The notes beneath the pieces were generated by a model. It made no database searches, was not told the DNA's origin, and worked only from the letters and a program-made list of their open reading frames with translations. A program made the position numbers and the translations under genes. From Streptomyces sp. TRM68367 (GTDB taxonomy: Bacteria > Actinomycetota > Actinomycetes > Streptomycetales > Streptomycetaceae), in contig NZ_JACTVI010000072.1 of NCBI RefSeq assembly GCF_014495685.1, forward strand, positions 1 through 42,921: a stretch of DNA of 42,921 nt. Reading direction: 5' to 3'. Positions 15,893-25,199 of the stretch are shown one piece after another; positions within the stretch are counted from its first letter, which is position 1; each line of letters opens with the position of its first letter.

Positions 15893-17554
15893 TCAGTCCC
15901 GGTGCAGCAGGACCGTGGTGTCGGGGGGCAGCAGCCCGTCCTTGCCCAGCGGTGCTGACGTGATGAGGGGGCTCGTTGCGTCGGGGAGCGGGGTCGGCTG
16001 GTCGGTGAGGTTGACCGCGCACAGCAGGCCGTTGCCGCGTTCGAAGAGGAGCGTGCCGGGCGGGCTGTCCAGCCAGCGGAATTCCTCAGTGCGCAGGTGG
16101 GGGTTGGTGCGGCGCAGGCGCAGGGCGGAGCGGTAGAGCTGGAGCGTGGAGGTGCGGTCGGCCTGGTTGGCTTCGGCGGTGTAGGACTTCCAGTCGTCCG
16201 GCTGCGGGAGCCAGGGGGCGGCGGACACGGACGTACTGAAGCCGAAGGGCGGGGTGTCGCCGGTCCAGGGGAGGGGGACGCGGCAGCCGTCACGGCCTCG
16301 GACCGTGTGGCCGGAGCGTTCCCAGGTGGGGTCCTGAAGCGCGGACTCGGGGAGGTCTTCGACCTCGTACAGGCCGAGTTCCTCGCCCTGGTAGATGTAC
16401 GCGCCTCCGGGCAGGGCCAGCATCAGCAGGGCCGCCGCTCGGGCTCGGCGGGTGCCGAGGGCGAGGTCGGTTGGGTGGCCCTGGTCGCGCATCGGGGTCG
16501 TGACGCCGGTGTGGGCGCGGCCGTAGCGGGTGACGTGACGGGCCTCGTCGTGGTTGGAGAGGACCCAGGTGGCCGGGGCGCCGACGCTCGCCAGATCGGT
16601 GATCGTGCGGTCGATCACCTCACGCAACGTGTCTGCCTCCAAGGCGCACTTGAGGAAGTCGAAGTTGAAGGCGGTGTGGAGTTCATCGGGGCGGAGGTAG
16701 TCGGGCATGCGGCCGGGGCGGACGTGGGCCTCGGCGACGAAGACGCGGGGGTCGGGGTAGCTGTCGGCGATGGCCCGCCAGCTGCGGAAGATGTCGTGGA
16801 CGCCCTCGCGGTCCCAGTGTGGGTGGTCGTCCTCGTAGGCGATGACGGAGAACTCCGTCAGGCCGAGGTCCGGGAGGGCCGGGTCCTTGACCATGCCGTG
16901 GGCGACGTCGATGCGGAAGCCGTCCACGCCGAGGTCGAACCAGAAGCGCAGGATCGACTCGAACTCGGCTCGGACCTCGTCGTTGTCCCAGTTGAGGTCG
17001 GGTTGTTCAGGGGCGAAGAGGTGGAGGTACCACTGGCCGTCCGGAGTGCGGGTCCAGGTGGGGCCGCCGAAGGCCGCGTGCCAGTCGTTCGGGGGCTCGC
17101 TGCCGTTCTGTCCTCTCCCGTCGCGGAAGATGAACCGCTCCCTTTCCGGGGAGCCGGGCGCCGCCGCCAACGCCTCCTGGAACCAGGTGTGTTGGTCGGA
17201 GACGTGGTTCGGGACGATGTCCAGGATCACCCGCAGGCCCAGTCCGTGGGCCTCGGTGATCAGCTTGCGTGCCTCGTCGAGGGTGCCGTATGTGGGGTGG
17301 ATGTTGCGGAAGTCGGAGACGTCGTAGCCGCCGTCGGCCAGCGGGGACGGGTACCAGGGGTTGATCCAGATGGCGTCGATGCCGAGGTGGGCGAGGTACT
17401 GGAGGCGGGAGCGGAGGCCGGCGATGTCGCCGGTTCCGTCACCGTCGCCGTCGGCGAAGCTGCGTATGTACACCTGGTAGATGGCCGCGGAGCGCCACCA
17501 GGAGTCGTCCGTGACTTCGTTCGTGGCGTCGTTCGAGGGGGTTGGGTTGCTCAT
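15893..17554 (-). CDS. GH13 alpha-glucosidase (oligo-1,6-glucosidase/alpha-amylase family)
   Basis: A 553-residue cytoplasmic glycoside hydrolase with the GH13 conserved regions in order: AIWINPWYPSPLADGGYDVS, ILDIVPNHVSDQHTWF (region I), GFRIDVAHGM (region II, nucleophile Asp), VFVAEAHV (region III, acid/base Glu) and LSNHDEARH (region IV, stabilising Asp). The C-terminal beta domain ends at TTVLLHRD. No signal peptide is seen, so it should split imported alpha-linked oligosaccharides. ATG 17554 (MSNPTPSND) is chosen over 17590 because the protein becomes family-like from there and AGGACC precedes it. It is the last gene of the operon with the transporter, and a hairpin follows. Exact bond specificity cannot be read. 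Confidence 0.95.
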   Translation of the reverse strand: MSNPTPSNDATNEVTDDSWWRSAAIYQVYIRSFADGDGDGTGDIAGLRSRLQYLAHLGIDAIWINPWYPSPLADGGYDVSDFRNIHPTYGTLDEARKLITEAHGLGLRVILDIVPNHVSDQHTWFQEALAAAPGSPERERFIFRDGRGQNGSEPPNDWHAAFGGPTWTRTPDGQWYLHLFAPEQPDLNWDNDEVRAEFESILRFWFDLGVDGFRIDVAHGMVKDPALPDLGLTEFSVIAYEDDHPHWDREGVHDIFRSWRAIADSYPDPRVFVAEAHVRPGRMPDYLRPDELHTAFNFDFLKCALEADTLREVIDRTITDLASVGAPATWVLSNHDEARHVTRYGRAHTGVTTPMRDQGHPTDLALGTRRARAAALLMLALPGGAYIYQGEELGLYEVEDLPESALQDPTWERSGHTVRGRDGCRVPLPWTGDTPPFGFSTSVSAAPWLPQPDDWKSYTAEANQADRTSTLQLYRSALRLRRTNPHLRTEEFRWLDSPPGTLLFERGNGLLCAVNLTDQPTPLPDATSPLITSAPLGKDGLLPPDTTVLLHRD

Positions 17555-17635
17555 GTGGCTCGGTCCTGTCGGAGGGGGTGCGTGGTCCACACCGCCCGCT
17601 TATCGATCACAACGAACTTCGGGTGCCTCGCCCGG

Positions 17636-18550
17636 CTACCCCTTGGTCGCGCCTGCCGTGCCGCCGCGGACGAAGTGCCGCTGGAAGGCGAAGAACACCA
17701 GGGCCACGGGGATGGTCATGATGAGGGTCGCCGCGAGTTTGAGCGGGTACTGGTTGCCCGAGCCGAGTTGTCCGGAGACGAGTGAGGCGACCCCGGTGGT
17801 GAGGGTGTTCAGTTCCGGGCTCTGGCGGGACACGATGAAGTGGCCCAGTTCGTTCCATGATCCCTGGAACGACAGGATGGTGAGGGTGAGCAGTGCGGGC
17901 CGGGCCATCGGCAGCACGATGGACCAGAAGGTTCGGAAGGTGCTCGCGCCGTCTATTCGGGCTGCTTCCTCGACGCTGATGGGGATCGACTCGAAGAACT
18001 GCTTCATGATGAACACCCCCGCGGCGTCGGCGAGGAGCGGGACGATCATCCCCGAGTAGGAGTCGTACATCCCCAGCTGGTTGAGGACGAGGAACTTCGG
18101 GATGAGCAGGACGACGCCGGGCACGGCCATGACGGCGATGACGGCGGCGAACAGTGCGCCCCGGCCGGGGAAGCGCAGCCGGGCCAGTGCGTATCCGGCC
18201 AGGGAGTCGAAGAAGACGCGGCCCGCGGTGACGAGCAGCGAGACGACGACGGAGTTCGCGAACCAGCGCGGGTAGTCCGCTTCGGCGAGCCGGCTGAAGG
18301 CGGCTGTCGTGAAGTGGTGCGGCCACAGTGACAGCGGGTTGTTGGTGGCGTCCGCATCGGTTTTGAAGCTGGTCGCGAGCTGGATGAGGAAGGGGTAGAT
18401 GTAGACCATCGCGACGAGGACGAGGGCCGTGTAGCCGAGCGCGCGGGTGAGGGCGCCGCGCCGGGTGCGGTTGCCTTTCCCACGGGGCGTGTGCGGGCCG
18501 TCCGCGGGGGCTGCGGTGTCTGTGTCGGCAAGCTGGGGATGTGTGCTCAT
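17636..18550 (-). CDS. ABC sugar transporter permease, MalG type
   Basis: A 304-residue inner-membrane permease of the carbohydrate ABC class. After a polar cytoplasmic leader it has about six hydrophobic segments, starting with YTALVLVAMVYIYPFLIQLA. The EAA loop that contacts the ATPase is SVEEAARIDGASTFRTFWSI, and the FAFQRHFVRG tail is typical of MalG-like subunits. ATG 18550 with GAGG upstream excludes 61 Arg/Pro-rich residues that the frame permits. It follows the first permease by 109 bases. No ATP-binding subunit is encoded nearby; in Streptomyces such transporters usually share the multitasking ATPase MsiK encoded elsewhere. Confidence 0.95.
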   Translation of the reverse strand: MSTHPQLADTDTAAPADGPHTPRGKGNRTRRGALTRALGYTALVLVAMVYIYPFLIQLATSFKTDADATNNPLSLWPHHFTTAAFSRLAEADYPRWFANSVVVSLLVTAGRVFFDSLAGYALARLRFPGRGALFAAVIAVMAVPGVVLLIPKFLVLNQLGMYDSYSGMIVPLLADAAGVFIMKQFFESIPISVEEAARIDGASTFRTFWSIVLPMARPALLTLTILSFQGSWNELGHFIVSRQSPELNTLTTGVASLVSGQLGSGNQYPLKLAATLIMTIPVALVFFAFQRHFVRGGTAGATKG

Positions 18551-18659
18551 CGCGTGCCTCTGTGGACGTCGGGGGTGGCCGCCGGGGCAGCTGCGGTGGT
18601 GGGCGCGGCTGCGTCGGTTCGGGGTGGTGGCCAGGGGGCCGTTGCGGGGGTGCGGGGCA

Positions 18660-19925
18660 TCAGGCGGTCTCCGTGGTCGGGCCGGACCCAGAGCGGGCCG
18701 CTTTCGCCGCGCGCCGGGTGGCGGCCCTGGCACGGGCCTCGTCCTTGTCCCGCAGCACGAACCGCTGCACCAGCGTCATCGCGACGATGAGCGCGAAGAG
18801 GATGAAGGCGATGGCACTGCCCTGCCCCCACTCGTTGTTGATGAACGAGGACTGGTACGAGAGGTACGCGGGAGTCAGTGTCGTCTTCCCCGGACTGCCC
18901 TGGCTCATGATGTAGATCTGGTCGAAGACCTGCCAGGAGCCGATGAGTCCGAGAGTCAGGACGAGGAAGAGGGTCGGCTTGAGCATCGGCAGCGTGACGT
19001 GACGGAACCGCTGCCAGCGCCCGGTCCCGTCGATCTCGGCGGCCTCCTCGACTTCCAGGGGGATGTCCTGCAGTGCGGCGAGGAACATGAGCATGAACGT
19101 GCCCGCCGTCGTCCACACGACCAGCACGATGATCGCGGTCATGGCGACGCTGGGGCCGGATATCCAGTCCCACAGGGACAGTCCGCCGATGGTTGTGTCG
19201 GCGAGTGCGGCCGGTGGCGCGTCGTTGTTCACGCCGAAGGCGCCGAGGGCGAGATGGACAATGCCGCGCGGATCGGCGAACCAGGCCGGTCCGTCGACTC
19301 CGACCTTCGCCAGCAGGGCGTTGACCACTCCGCTGGAGGAGAAGATGAACAGGAAGACGACCGAGATCGCTACCGAGCTCGTCACCGACGGGAAGTAGTA
19401 CGCGGTGCGGAAGAACCCTTTGCCCTTCAGCCGTCGCCCGTTGACCAGGAGCGCCAGGCCCAGGGCGAGCGCGGTCTGCAGCGGGACGACGAAGAGCACG
19501 TAGTAGGCGTTGTTGCGCAGGCTCGTCATGAAGTCGCTCTGCGCCAGGCCGGGCTTGGTGACGAGCTGCCCGTAGTTCTCTCCGCCGACGAAGTGCACGC
19601 CGGCCGAGAAGGGGCTGCCCTGGCCGTTCCAGTCGGACAGGCTCACCCAGAGCGCCATGACGATCGGCACGACCAGAAAGAGTCCGAGCACGACGAGGAC
19701 GGGTGAGACGAACAGCCAGCCGGCGAGACCTTCCCGGCCCCGGATACCGCCGCGGGGGCCTCGGGCGGGGCGGCCTCCACCGGCCTTGGTGCCGTCCGGG
19801 CCGGTGTCCTTGCGGCGTCCGCGCAGCGCGGATGACGGGGCGTCGGCCTTGGCGGTGCCTGCCGGGCGGGCCGGTGCCGGGCCGCTACCCGGGCCCTGTG
19901 CGGGCCCGGGGTTCGGTTCACTCAT
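18660..19925 (-). CDS. ABC sugar transporter permease, MalF type
   Basis: A 421-residue permease that pairs with the downstream subunit. A long Pro/Gly-rich cytoplasmic extension of about 65 residues precedes the first membrane span (GWLFVSPVLVVLGLFLVVPI); further spans follow in AYYVLFVVPLQTALALGLAL and AISVVFLFIFS. The EAA loop is EVEEAAEIDGTGRWQRFRHV, followed by TLPMLKPTLFLVL. A loop of about 60 residues between the third and fourth spans faces outward, as in MalF. The start at 19925 is the only good one. The disordered N-terminus is longer than usual but ordinary for Streptomyces. Confidence 0.95.
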   Translation of the reverse strand: MSEPNPGPAQGPGSGPAPARPAGTAKADAPSSALRGRRKDTGPDGTKAGGGRPARGPRGGIRGREGLAGWLFVSPVLVVLGLFLVVPIVMALWVSLSDWNGQGSPFSAGVHFVGGENYGQLVTKPGLAQSDFMTSLRNNAYYVLFVVPLQTALALGLALLVNGRRLKGKGFFRTAYYFPSVTSSVAISVVFLFIFSSSGVVNALLAKVGVDGPAWFADPRGIVHLALGAFGVNNDAPPAALADTTIGGLSLWDWISGPSVAMTAIIVLVVWTTAGTFMLMFLAALQDIPLEVEEAAEIDGTGRWQRFRHVTLPMLKPTLFLVLTLGLIGSWQVFDQIYIMSQGSPGKTTLTPAYLSYQSSFINNEWGQGSAIAFILFALIVAMTLVQRFVLRDKDEARARAATRRAAKAARSGSGPTTETA

Positions 19926-19976
19926 CGCAGGTTCACTCTCGTTCCGTTCGTGTCGGCACTATCCGCGATATCCGGG

Positions 19977-21221
19977 TTACTGGCCTACGACCGCCTGCGC
20001 GTTCTTCTGAAGCCGCGCGAGGATCTGCTTCGGGTCGGCGTTGGGCAGCCCCTGAAGGCCGGTGTCGAAGTCGGCGAGCACCTGGTCGATCTTCGCGACG
20101 TTCACCGGCGCCTGGGCGTACGCGGCGCCGTCGATGAACGCCTTGTCCTGCGGGAACTGGGCGACGTACTCGGCCTGGGCGGACTGTCGCGACGGCATCA
20201 CGCCGATGGCCTTGGCGAAGGTCAGCTCGGCGTCCTTCGCGGTCATCGCCTTGACGAAGTCGATGGCGGCGGCCTTGTGCTTGCTCTTGGCCGCGATGCC
20301 CCAGCACTGGGTGAAGGCGAGCGTGCCCTTCTTGCCCGTAGGGCCGGCCGGCAGCGGGACCGTCTTGTACTTGACGTTCGGGTAGTCGCTCTTCATGGCG
20401 CCGGCGATCCAGTTGCCCTCGATCGTCATGGCGGCCTTCTGCTTGCCGAAGGCTTCGCCCGGCCAGCCGGCGTCGAGCTGCTTGGGGTACTTGGCCGAGC
20501 CGTTGGCGAGCAGTGACTGGACGAACTTCAGGGCCTCGAGGTTCTGCGGTGAGTCCGCGGTGACCTTGGTGGCGTCCTTGTTCGTCACCCATCCGCCGGC
20601 CTCGACCATGAAGGCACCGATCCGGTCGCGCGTGTCGCCGAGGGCCAGACCGACCTGCTTGCTCGTCGTCAGCTTCTTGGCCACGGTCGCCAGCTGCTGC
20701 CAGGTGGTGGGGTAATCGGCGGCGGTGAGGCCCGCCTTCGCCCACGCCGTGGTGTTGATCTGCAGGCCGAGCGTGGAGAAGTCCTTGGGGATGCAGTAGA
20801 GCTTGCTCTTGTAGGTGAACGCCTGACGCAGCGCGGGGTAGAAGTCGTCCTTACCCGGGAAGCTGTCGCCGTACGGTTCGAGACTGCCCGCGCTCGCGTA
20901 CGTCGCGAAGCGGGCGGCGTCGACGTAGAAGACGTCCGGCGGGTTGTTCGAGGCGAAGCCCTGGCCCAGCTGCTGCTCCATGTTCTGGGCCTGGGTGACG
21001 GTCGCCTTGTTGCCTGACTTCGCCCCCCATGCGTTGGCGGCGTCCGTGACGGCTTTCGTCTCGGCGTCGCCGCTGGAGGCGATGAGGACCTTGATCGAGG
21101 CAGGGCCGGCCGACTGCTTGCTGTCGGTGCCGCTGTCGAACCCGCTGCCGCCACAGGCCGACAGGCTGAGCGACAGCAGCGCGATGCCACCAACAGCCCA
21201 GTGTATACGCGGATTTCGCAT
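19977..21221 (-). CDS. Sugar-binding lipoprotein of the ABC transporter
   Basis: A 414-residue extracellular solute-binding protein. The N-terminal signal AVGGIALLSLSLSACGG has a lipobox with Cys23, so the mature protein is lipid-anchored outside the membrane and delivers the sugar to the two permeases. Family features include PPDVFYVDAARFATYASAGS, IPKDFSTLGLQINTTAWAKA and KQKAAMTIEGNWIAGAM. ATG 21221 is chosen because AAGGAG lies eight bases upstream and the lipoprotein signal begins there; 23 residues upstream are noncoding. It is the first transport gene of the operon, 151 bases downstream of the LacI gene. The ligand is probably an alpha-glucoside in view of the GH13 enzyme. Confidence 0.95.
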   Translation of the reverse strand: MRNPRIHWAVGGIALLSLSLSACGGSGFDSGTDSKQSAGPASIKVLIASSGDAETKAVTDAANAWGAKSGNKATVTQAQNMEQQLGQGFASNNPPDVFYVDAARFATYASAGSLEPYGDSFPGKDDFYPALRQAFTYKSKLYCIPKDFSTLGLQINTTAWAKAGLTAADYPTTWQQLATVAKKLTTSKQVGLALGDTRDRIGAFMVEAGGWVTNKDATKVTADSPQNLEALKFVQSLLANGSAKYPKQLDAGWPGEAFGKQKAAMTIEGNWIAGAMKSDYPNVKYKTVPLPAGPTGKKGTLAFTQCWGIAAKSKHKAAAIDFVKAMTAKDAELTFAKAIGVMPSRQSAQAEYVAQFPQDKAFIDGAAYAQAPVNVAKIDQVLADFDTGLQGLPNADPKQILARLQKNAQAVVGQ

Positions 21222-21283
21222 GATAAATCTCCTTGCGCAGGCCGGCCTGACGCGCCGGTGGTAGAGGGGACCGCATCCCGTCC

Positions 21284-21296
21284 GCTGCACTGCAGC
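21284..21296. promoter_or_regulatory. Short palindrome upstream of the binding-protein gene, possible operator
   Basis: GCTGCA-C-TGCAGC is a perfect 6-bp inverted repeat with a one-base centre, located 63 bases upstream of the lipoprotein start, where a LacI operator would be expected. It lacks the central CG of many LacI sites. Assignment rests on position and symmetry only. Confidence 0.35.
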
Positions 21297-21372
21297 TACG
21301 AGCGGGATCGCGGGTGTTCGCTGAACGGACTACGGTGCCGCTGCGGGGTGGGTGCGGGTGCCGCTGAGGGAC

Positions 21373-22398
21373 TCAGCCGCTTGCGCGGATGACGAGCCGG
21401 GGCGGCAGCAGGACAGGGGTGGGCGGGACGGCCGGCGGCTTGGGAGTCGCCAGCAGTTCCTGGAGCATCCCCAGGCAGGCGGCGGCGGCCTCGTCGTACG
21501 GCTGCGCCACGCTGCTCAGGCCGACGACCCCTGCGGTCGGGGAGTCGTCGAAGCCGACCACCGCGACATCGACCCCGGGGCGCAGTCCACGCGCGGTGAT
21601 CTCGGTCCAGGCCCCGAGGGCCAGGGAGTCGCTCGCGCAGACGATCGCGGTCGGCGGGGTGGGCAGGTCGAGCATCGCCGCGGCGGCCTTACGGCCGGTG
21701 TCGAGCCCGTCGGGGACGCCCATGTCGTAGCCGTCCGGGGTGTCGAGCCCGGACACGGCCATAAGGGCGGACCAGCCGCTGCGCCGGTCCTCACCGACCT
21801 CTGAACCTTCCGGCCAGCCGATGAAGGCGATCCTTTGGTGGCCGGACTCGATGAGGTGCCGGGTCGCGGCAAGGGTCCCTTGCGCGCCGTCGACGTCGAC
21901 CCAGCCGTGCGGCTCGGGGGCCTCGGGTTCAGCTCCCCAGGGTCGGCCGAAGGTCACGAACGGTACCCGGCGCTTGGTGAGCCATTCCGTCCGGCTGTCG
22001 CCGGCGTGTGTGGCGTGCAGGACGAAGGCGTCGAGGTCGTGGTCGTCGAGAAGTTGCTCGTACAGGGAGCATTCGTGGTCGTCGTCGTGGGCCGTGAACA
22101 CCACGATCCGGTAGCCGGCTTCCTGGGTTCGGGCGGTCAGTGACTGGAGGAAGTGGGCGAGGACGGCGCCGTTGACGCCGTCGCGTAGCGGCTCGATGCG
22201 GGCGCCGATCAGACGTGAACGCCGGGTCCGCAGCGTCCGTGAAGCCTGGTTCGGGCGGTAGTTGAGTTCCTTGATGGCGGCCTGCACGCGGGCCAGGGTC
22301 TCCGGGCGCACCCGGTGCGGCGCGTTGATGACGTTGGACACGGTCTGCATCGACACGGAGGCATGCCGCGCCACGCTCTCGAGTGTTACTCGCGCCAT
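21373..22398 (-). CDS. LacI-family transcriptional regulator of the sugar operon
   Basis: A 341-residue LacI/GalR repressor. The DNA-binding head VTLESVARHASVSMQTVSNV and the hinge YRPNQASRTLR are intact; the periplasmic-binding-protein-like effector domain includes GWVDVDGAQGTLAATRHLIE, AIVCASDSLALGAW and VVGFDDSPTAGVVGLSSVAQ. It lies directly upstream of, and on the same strand as, the binding-protein gene, and divergent from the debranching enzyme, so it probably controls both and itself, releasing DNA when the imported sugar binds. The second LacI gene at 25.2 kb is a related but broken protein. Confidence 0.95.
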   Translation of the reverse strand: MARVTLESVARHASVSMQTVSNVINAPHRVRPETLARVQAAIKELNYRPNQASRTLRTRRSRLIGARIEPLRDGVNGAVLAHFLQSLTARTQEAGYRIVVFTAHDDDHECSLYEQLLDDHDLDAFVLHATHAGDSRTEWLTKRRVPFVTFGRPWGAEPEAPEPHGWVDVDGAQGTLAATRHLIESGHQRIAFIGWPEGSEVGEDRRSGWSALMAVSGLDTPDGYDMGVPDGLDTGRKAAAAMLDLPTPPTAIVCASDSLALGAWTEITARGLRPGVDVAVVGFDDSPTAGVVGLSSVAQPYDEAAAACLGMLQELLATPKPPAVPPTPVLLPPRLVIRASG

Positions 22399-22482
22399 CG
22401 CGAAGCCACCTCCACAAGTTCACTGCGCCGCATCGTATCGCCGTCGCGGTGCCGCATCGTCACGCCATCGCGCTTGGATTTG

Positions 22483-22500
22483 AGCGTTAAATTTAGCGTT
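22483..22500. promoter_or_regulatory. AT-rich motif between divergent LacI and debranching genes, possible operator
   Basis: AGCGTTAAATTTAGCGTT places two copies of AGCGTT around a palindromic AAATTT, in an AT-rich island inside otherwise GC-rich DNA. It sits 85 bases upstream of the LacI start and 108 bases upstream of the debranching enzyme. This is the expected place for a shared operator or overlapping promoters. It is not a perfect inverted repeat. Confidence 0.4.
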
Positions 22501-22607
22501 CTGATCGGTTACTGTGGCGATCGCCGCCCGCACTGTCAAGAGTCGGCGCGGTTACAAATCGCCCTCACAACCGCCCACGAGACACGAGGGCACCGGACGG
22601 AGCTTCC

Positions 22608-24758
22608 ATGACTTCACCCCAGCGGCAGCCGCTCCTGCACGACCTCGCGGTCACCCTCGCCGCCCCGACCGTCGTACTGTCCGAGCCGGACGGCAACCTC
22701 GACGCCGCCGCTCCCGGGGCCGGCGTGCAGGGGCTCTTCCACGCCGACGCACGCGCGGTGAGCCTGCTGCGCGTGACCCTGCGCCCCCTCGGGGCCCCGT
22801 CCGGCGAGCACGCCGGGAAGGCGCCTCCGGCAGTCGGCGGCGAGGGCTGGCTGCCGGTCGTTGCGGTCATGAACGCTGCGGACGGACCCGGTCGCAGCCG
22901 TTTCGTCGGCCTGGCCCAGGCGCTCGGCGACGCCATTCCCGACCCGACCGTCCGAGTCGACCGGAGGCGCATCCTCAACCCCGGCCTGCTCACCGAACAG
23001 CTGACCGTCCGCTCCACCGCGACGACGCCGGTGCATCTCGCCGTCCGGGTCGAAGTCGCTGGAGACCTCATGCCACTGGAGCACGCGAAAGCCGGCCTCG
23101 CGCCCCGGTCTCCTCTTCAGCCAGCGGGCGAACTCTCTTCCGGCACCGGCGAGTTGCGCTGGGGCGACGACACGGTCGCCGTCACCGTCAGCGCCCCGGG
23201 CGCGACGCCCGACGCCGAGCACTCCGCGCTGACCTGGACCCTCACGGTCGAGCCCGGCGAGAACGTCGACCTGCACCTGGCCGTCGAGATCACGGAACCC
23301 GACGCCGTCGTCACGGCCGCCGACCCCCGGCCCACCTGGCAGCGCCCGGACGTCACCGCCGACGACCGGCGCCTGCCCGCCCTCGTCGCGCAGAGCCTGG
23401 ACGACCTCCAGTCGCTGCGTATGGCCATGGCCACATCGCCCGGTGACACCTTCCTCGCCGCGGGCGTCCCCTGGTTCTTCACGCTCTTCGGCCGGGACAG
23501 CCTGTGGGCCGCACGGATGCTCCTGCCGCTGGGCACCGACCTCGCCCTGGGCACCCTGCGCACCCTGGCCGCCCAGCAGGGCACCCGCACCGATCCCGCG
23601 ACGGAGGAAGAGCCGGGCAAGATCCTCCACGAGGTGCGGCGCGGGGTCTTCGACGACGGCATGGGTCTCCGTCTGCCGCCGGTCTACTACGGCACGGTCG
23701 ACGCGACACCCCTGTGGATCTGCCTGCTCCACGACGCATGGCGCTGGGGCCTGCCCGCCGACGACATTGCACCGCTGCTGCCCGCGCTCCAGGCCGCGCT
23801 CGGCTGGATCGAGACCGCAGCCCAGGCCGGTGGCGGGTTCCTCTCCTACATCGATCACAGCGGCACCGGTCTGGCCAACCAGGGCTGGAAGGACTCCGGC
23901 GACGCCGCCCGGTTCGCCGACGGCCGCCTCGCCGAAGCCCCCCTCGCTCTCGCCGAAGTACAGGGCTACGCCTACGAGGCCGCCCTCGCCGGGGCGGCAC
24001 TCCTCGACGCCTTCGGACTGCCCGACGGCGAACGCTGGCGGACCTTCGCGTCCTCCCTCGCCGACCGGTTCCGCGGCCGGTTCTGGGTCTCCGACCAGCA
24101 CGGCCCCTACCCGGCCATGGCACTCGACGGCTCGGGGCGCCCCGTCGACTCCGTCACCAGCAACATGGGTCACCTCCTGGCCACCGGCATACTCAACGCC
24201 GACGAGACCGCCACCGTCGCCGCACGGCTCGCCGCCCCCGACATGTCCGACGCCTACGGACTGCGCACCATGTCATCCCAGTCAGGCGGCTACGGCCCGC
24301 TGCGCTACCACTGCGGCACCGTCTGGCCCCACGACACCGCCATCGCCGTCACCGGCCTCGCCCGCACCGGCCACACCGACGCCGCCGCCCGCCTCATCGA
24401 GGGCATCCTCGACGCGGCACCGGCCTTCGACTACCGGCTGCCCGAACTGTGGGGCGGCGACGCCCGCACGGACACCCCCGCACCCGTCCCCTACCCGGCC
24501 GCCTGCCAGCCACAAGCCTGGTCCGCGGCAGCAGCCATCGCCCTCATGACCGCGATGACCGGACTGGATCCCGACGTCCCCGCCGGCCGCCTCCACCTCC
24601 GACCGACAGGCCCACTCCCCGTCGGCGCAGTCACCGTCACAGGGCTCACCATCGCGGGAGAACAGCTCGACGTCACCATCAACTCCGGCGGCCGCGTCGA
24701 ATCGGTAACAGCCCCCGCGGGACTGACCGTCGAGGAATCCGCGGAGCTGCGGGCCTGA
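22608..24758 (+). CDS. Glycogen-debranching-type enzyme (GDE N-terminal domain plus (alpha/alpha)6 glucosidase domain)
   Basis: A 716-residue intracellular enzyme. Residues about 10-210 match the bacterial debranching N-terminal domain (LFHADARAVSLLRVTLRPLG; PTVRVDRRRILNPGLLTEQL). The rest is the amylo-alpha-1,6-glucosidase-like toroid with the family landmarks FFTLFGRDSLWAARMLLPLG, PPVYYGTVDATPLWICLLHD, ANQGWKDSGDAARFADGR and CGTVWPHDTAIAV, which carry the likely catalytic acids. It would remove glucosyl units from branched or modified alpha-glucans. It is divergent from the LacI gene, which suggests co-regulation with uptake of alpha-glucosides, and is followed by a hairpin. Precise substrate is unknown. 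ATG 22608 has ACGGAGC just upstream. Confidence 0.85.
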   Translation: MTSPQRQPLLHDLAVTLAAPTVVLSEPDGNLDAAAPGAGVQGLFHADARAVSLLRVTLRPLGAPSGEHAGKAPPAVGGEGWLPVVAVMNAADGPGRSRFVGLAQALGDAIPDPTVRVDRRRILNPGLLTEQLTVRSTATTPVHLAVRVEVAGDLMPLEHAKAGLAPRSPLQPAGELSSGTGELRWGDDTVAVTVSAPGATPDAEHSALTWTLTVEPGENVDLHLAVEITEPDAVVTAADPRPTWQRPDVTADDRRLPALVAQSLDDLQSLRMAMATSPGDTFLAAGVPWFFTLFGRDSLWAARMLLPLGTDLALGTLRTLAAQQGTRTDPATEEEPGKILHEVRRGVFDDGMGLRLPPVYYGTVDATPLWICLLHDAWRWGLPADDIAPLLPALQAALGWIETAAQAGGGFLSYIDHSGTGLANQGWKDSGDAARFADGRLAEAPLALAEVQGYAYEAALAGAALLDAFGLPDGERWRTFASSLADRFRGRFWVSDQHGPYPAMALDGSGRPVDSVTSNMGHLLATGILNADETATVAARLAAPDMSDAYGLRTMSSQSGGYGPLRYHCGTVWPHDTAIAVTGLARTGHTDAAARLIEGILDAAPAFDYRLPELWGGDARTDTPAPVPYPAACQPQAWSAAAAIALMTAMTGLDPDVPAGRLHLRPTGPLPVGAVTVTGLTIAGEQLDVTINSGGRVESVTAPAGLTVEESAELRA

Positions 24759-24847
24759 GGATCACCCCGGGCAGCCGATGCCACGACCGGTCCAACAAGG
24801 CCGGCGGCGGCTCGACGGCGGTCCTACCGCCGCATGAACGGCCGAGT

Positions 24848-24893
24848 TTGCTCAGCCTGAGCAGCGAGGATTTCAGCAACTCAGGCTGAGCAA
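24848..24893. terminator. Hairpin downstream of the debranching enzyme
   Basis: TTGCTCAGCCTGAG (24848-24861) pairs perfectly with CTCAGGCTGAGCAA (24880-24893) around an 18-base loop, 90 bases after the stop codon. It is the only strong inverted repeat in the gap and probably ends the transcript. Confidence 0.8.
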
Positions 24894-25199
24894 CAGAAGG
24901 TTCCTCCCCGAGAGGTACCTCGCCGCGCTCGCCGATGGCAGCACCCAGATTGTTTCGGCCGCCGTGCCCGCCTGACGCACCCGGAGTGCCGGGCGGCCTA
25001 CTCACGATCGGCGCCAAGCTGTCCCGGCGCTCCCCGGATCGACAGTTCAGCGAAATATGTAAATGCCGCGCACCGTCATGGCCTTCGCCCAACTGGGCGG
25101 TGAAGCCGTCACAGCTCCAGGACAGGCCGATGGAGTCGGTGTCCGCGGCCTGGGGCGGCACGTACTCGCACACAACTCCTCTGCAAGTCGGAGAGCCGC
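24894..25199. other. Degenerate spacer upstream of the broken LacI gene
   Basis: A short plus-strand frame ending near 24975 (RYLAALADGSTQIVSAAVPA before a stop) looks like the tail of a lost protein, and a minus-strand stretch (VPPQAADTDSIGLSWSCDGF) also looks coding-like for about 40 codons. I could not identify either. No operator palindrome was seen here. The segment probably holds the promoter of the former LacI gene. Confidence 0.35.

Noticed and set aside
16097..17785. Open 562-codon plus-strand frame
   Set aside because: Antisense to the GH13 gene; Gly/Val-rich repetitive composition without any domain.
18447..19706. Open 419-codon plus-strand frame
   Set aside because: Antisense to the two permease genes; Arg/Gly/Glu-rich, no family features.
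22614..24173. Open 519-codon minus-strand frame
   Set aside because: Antisense to the debranching enzyme, which has clear family motifs.
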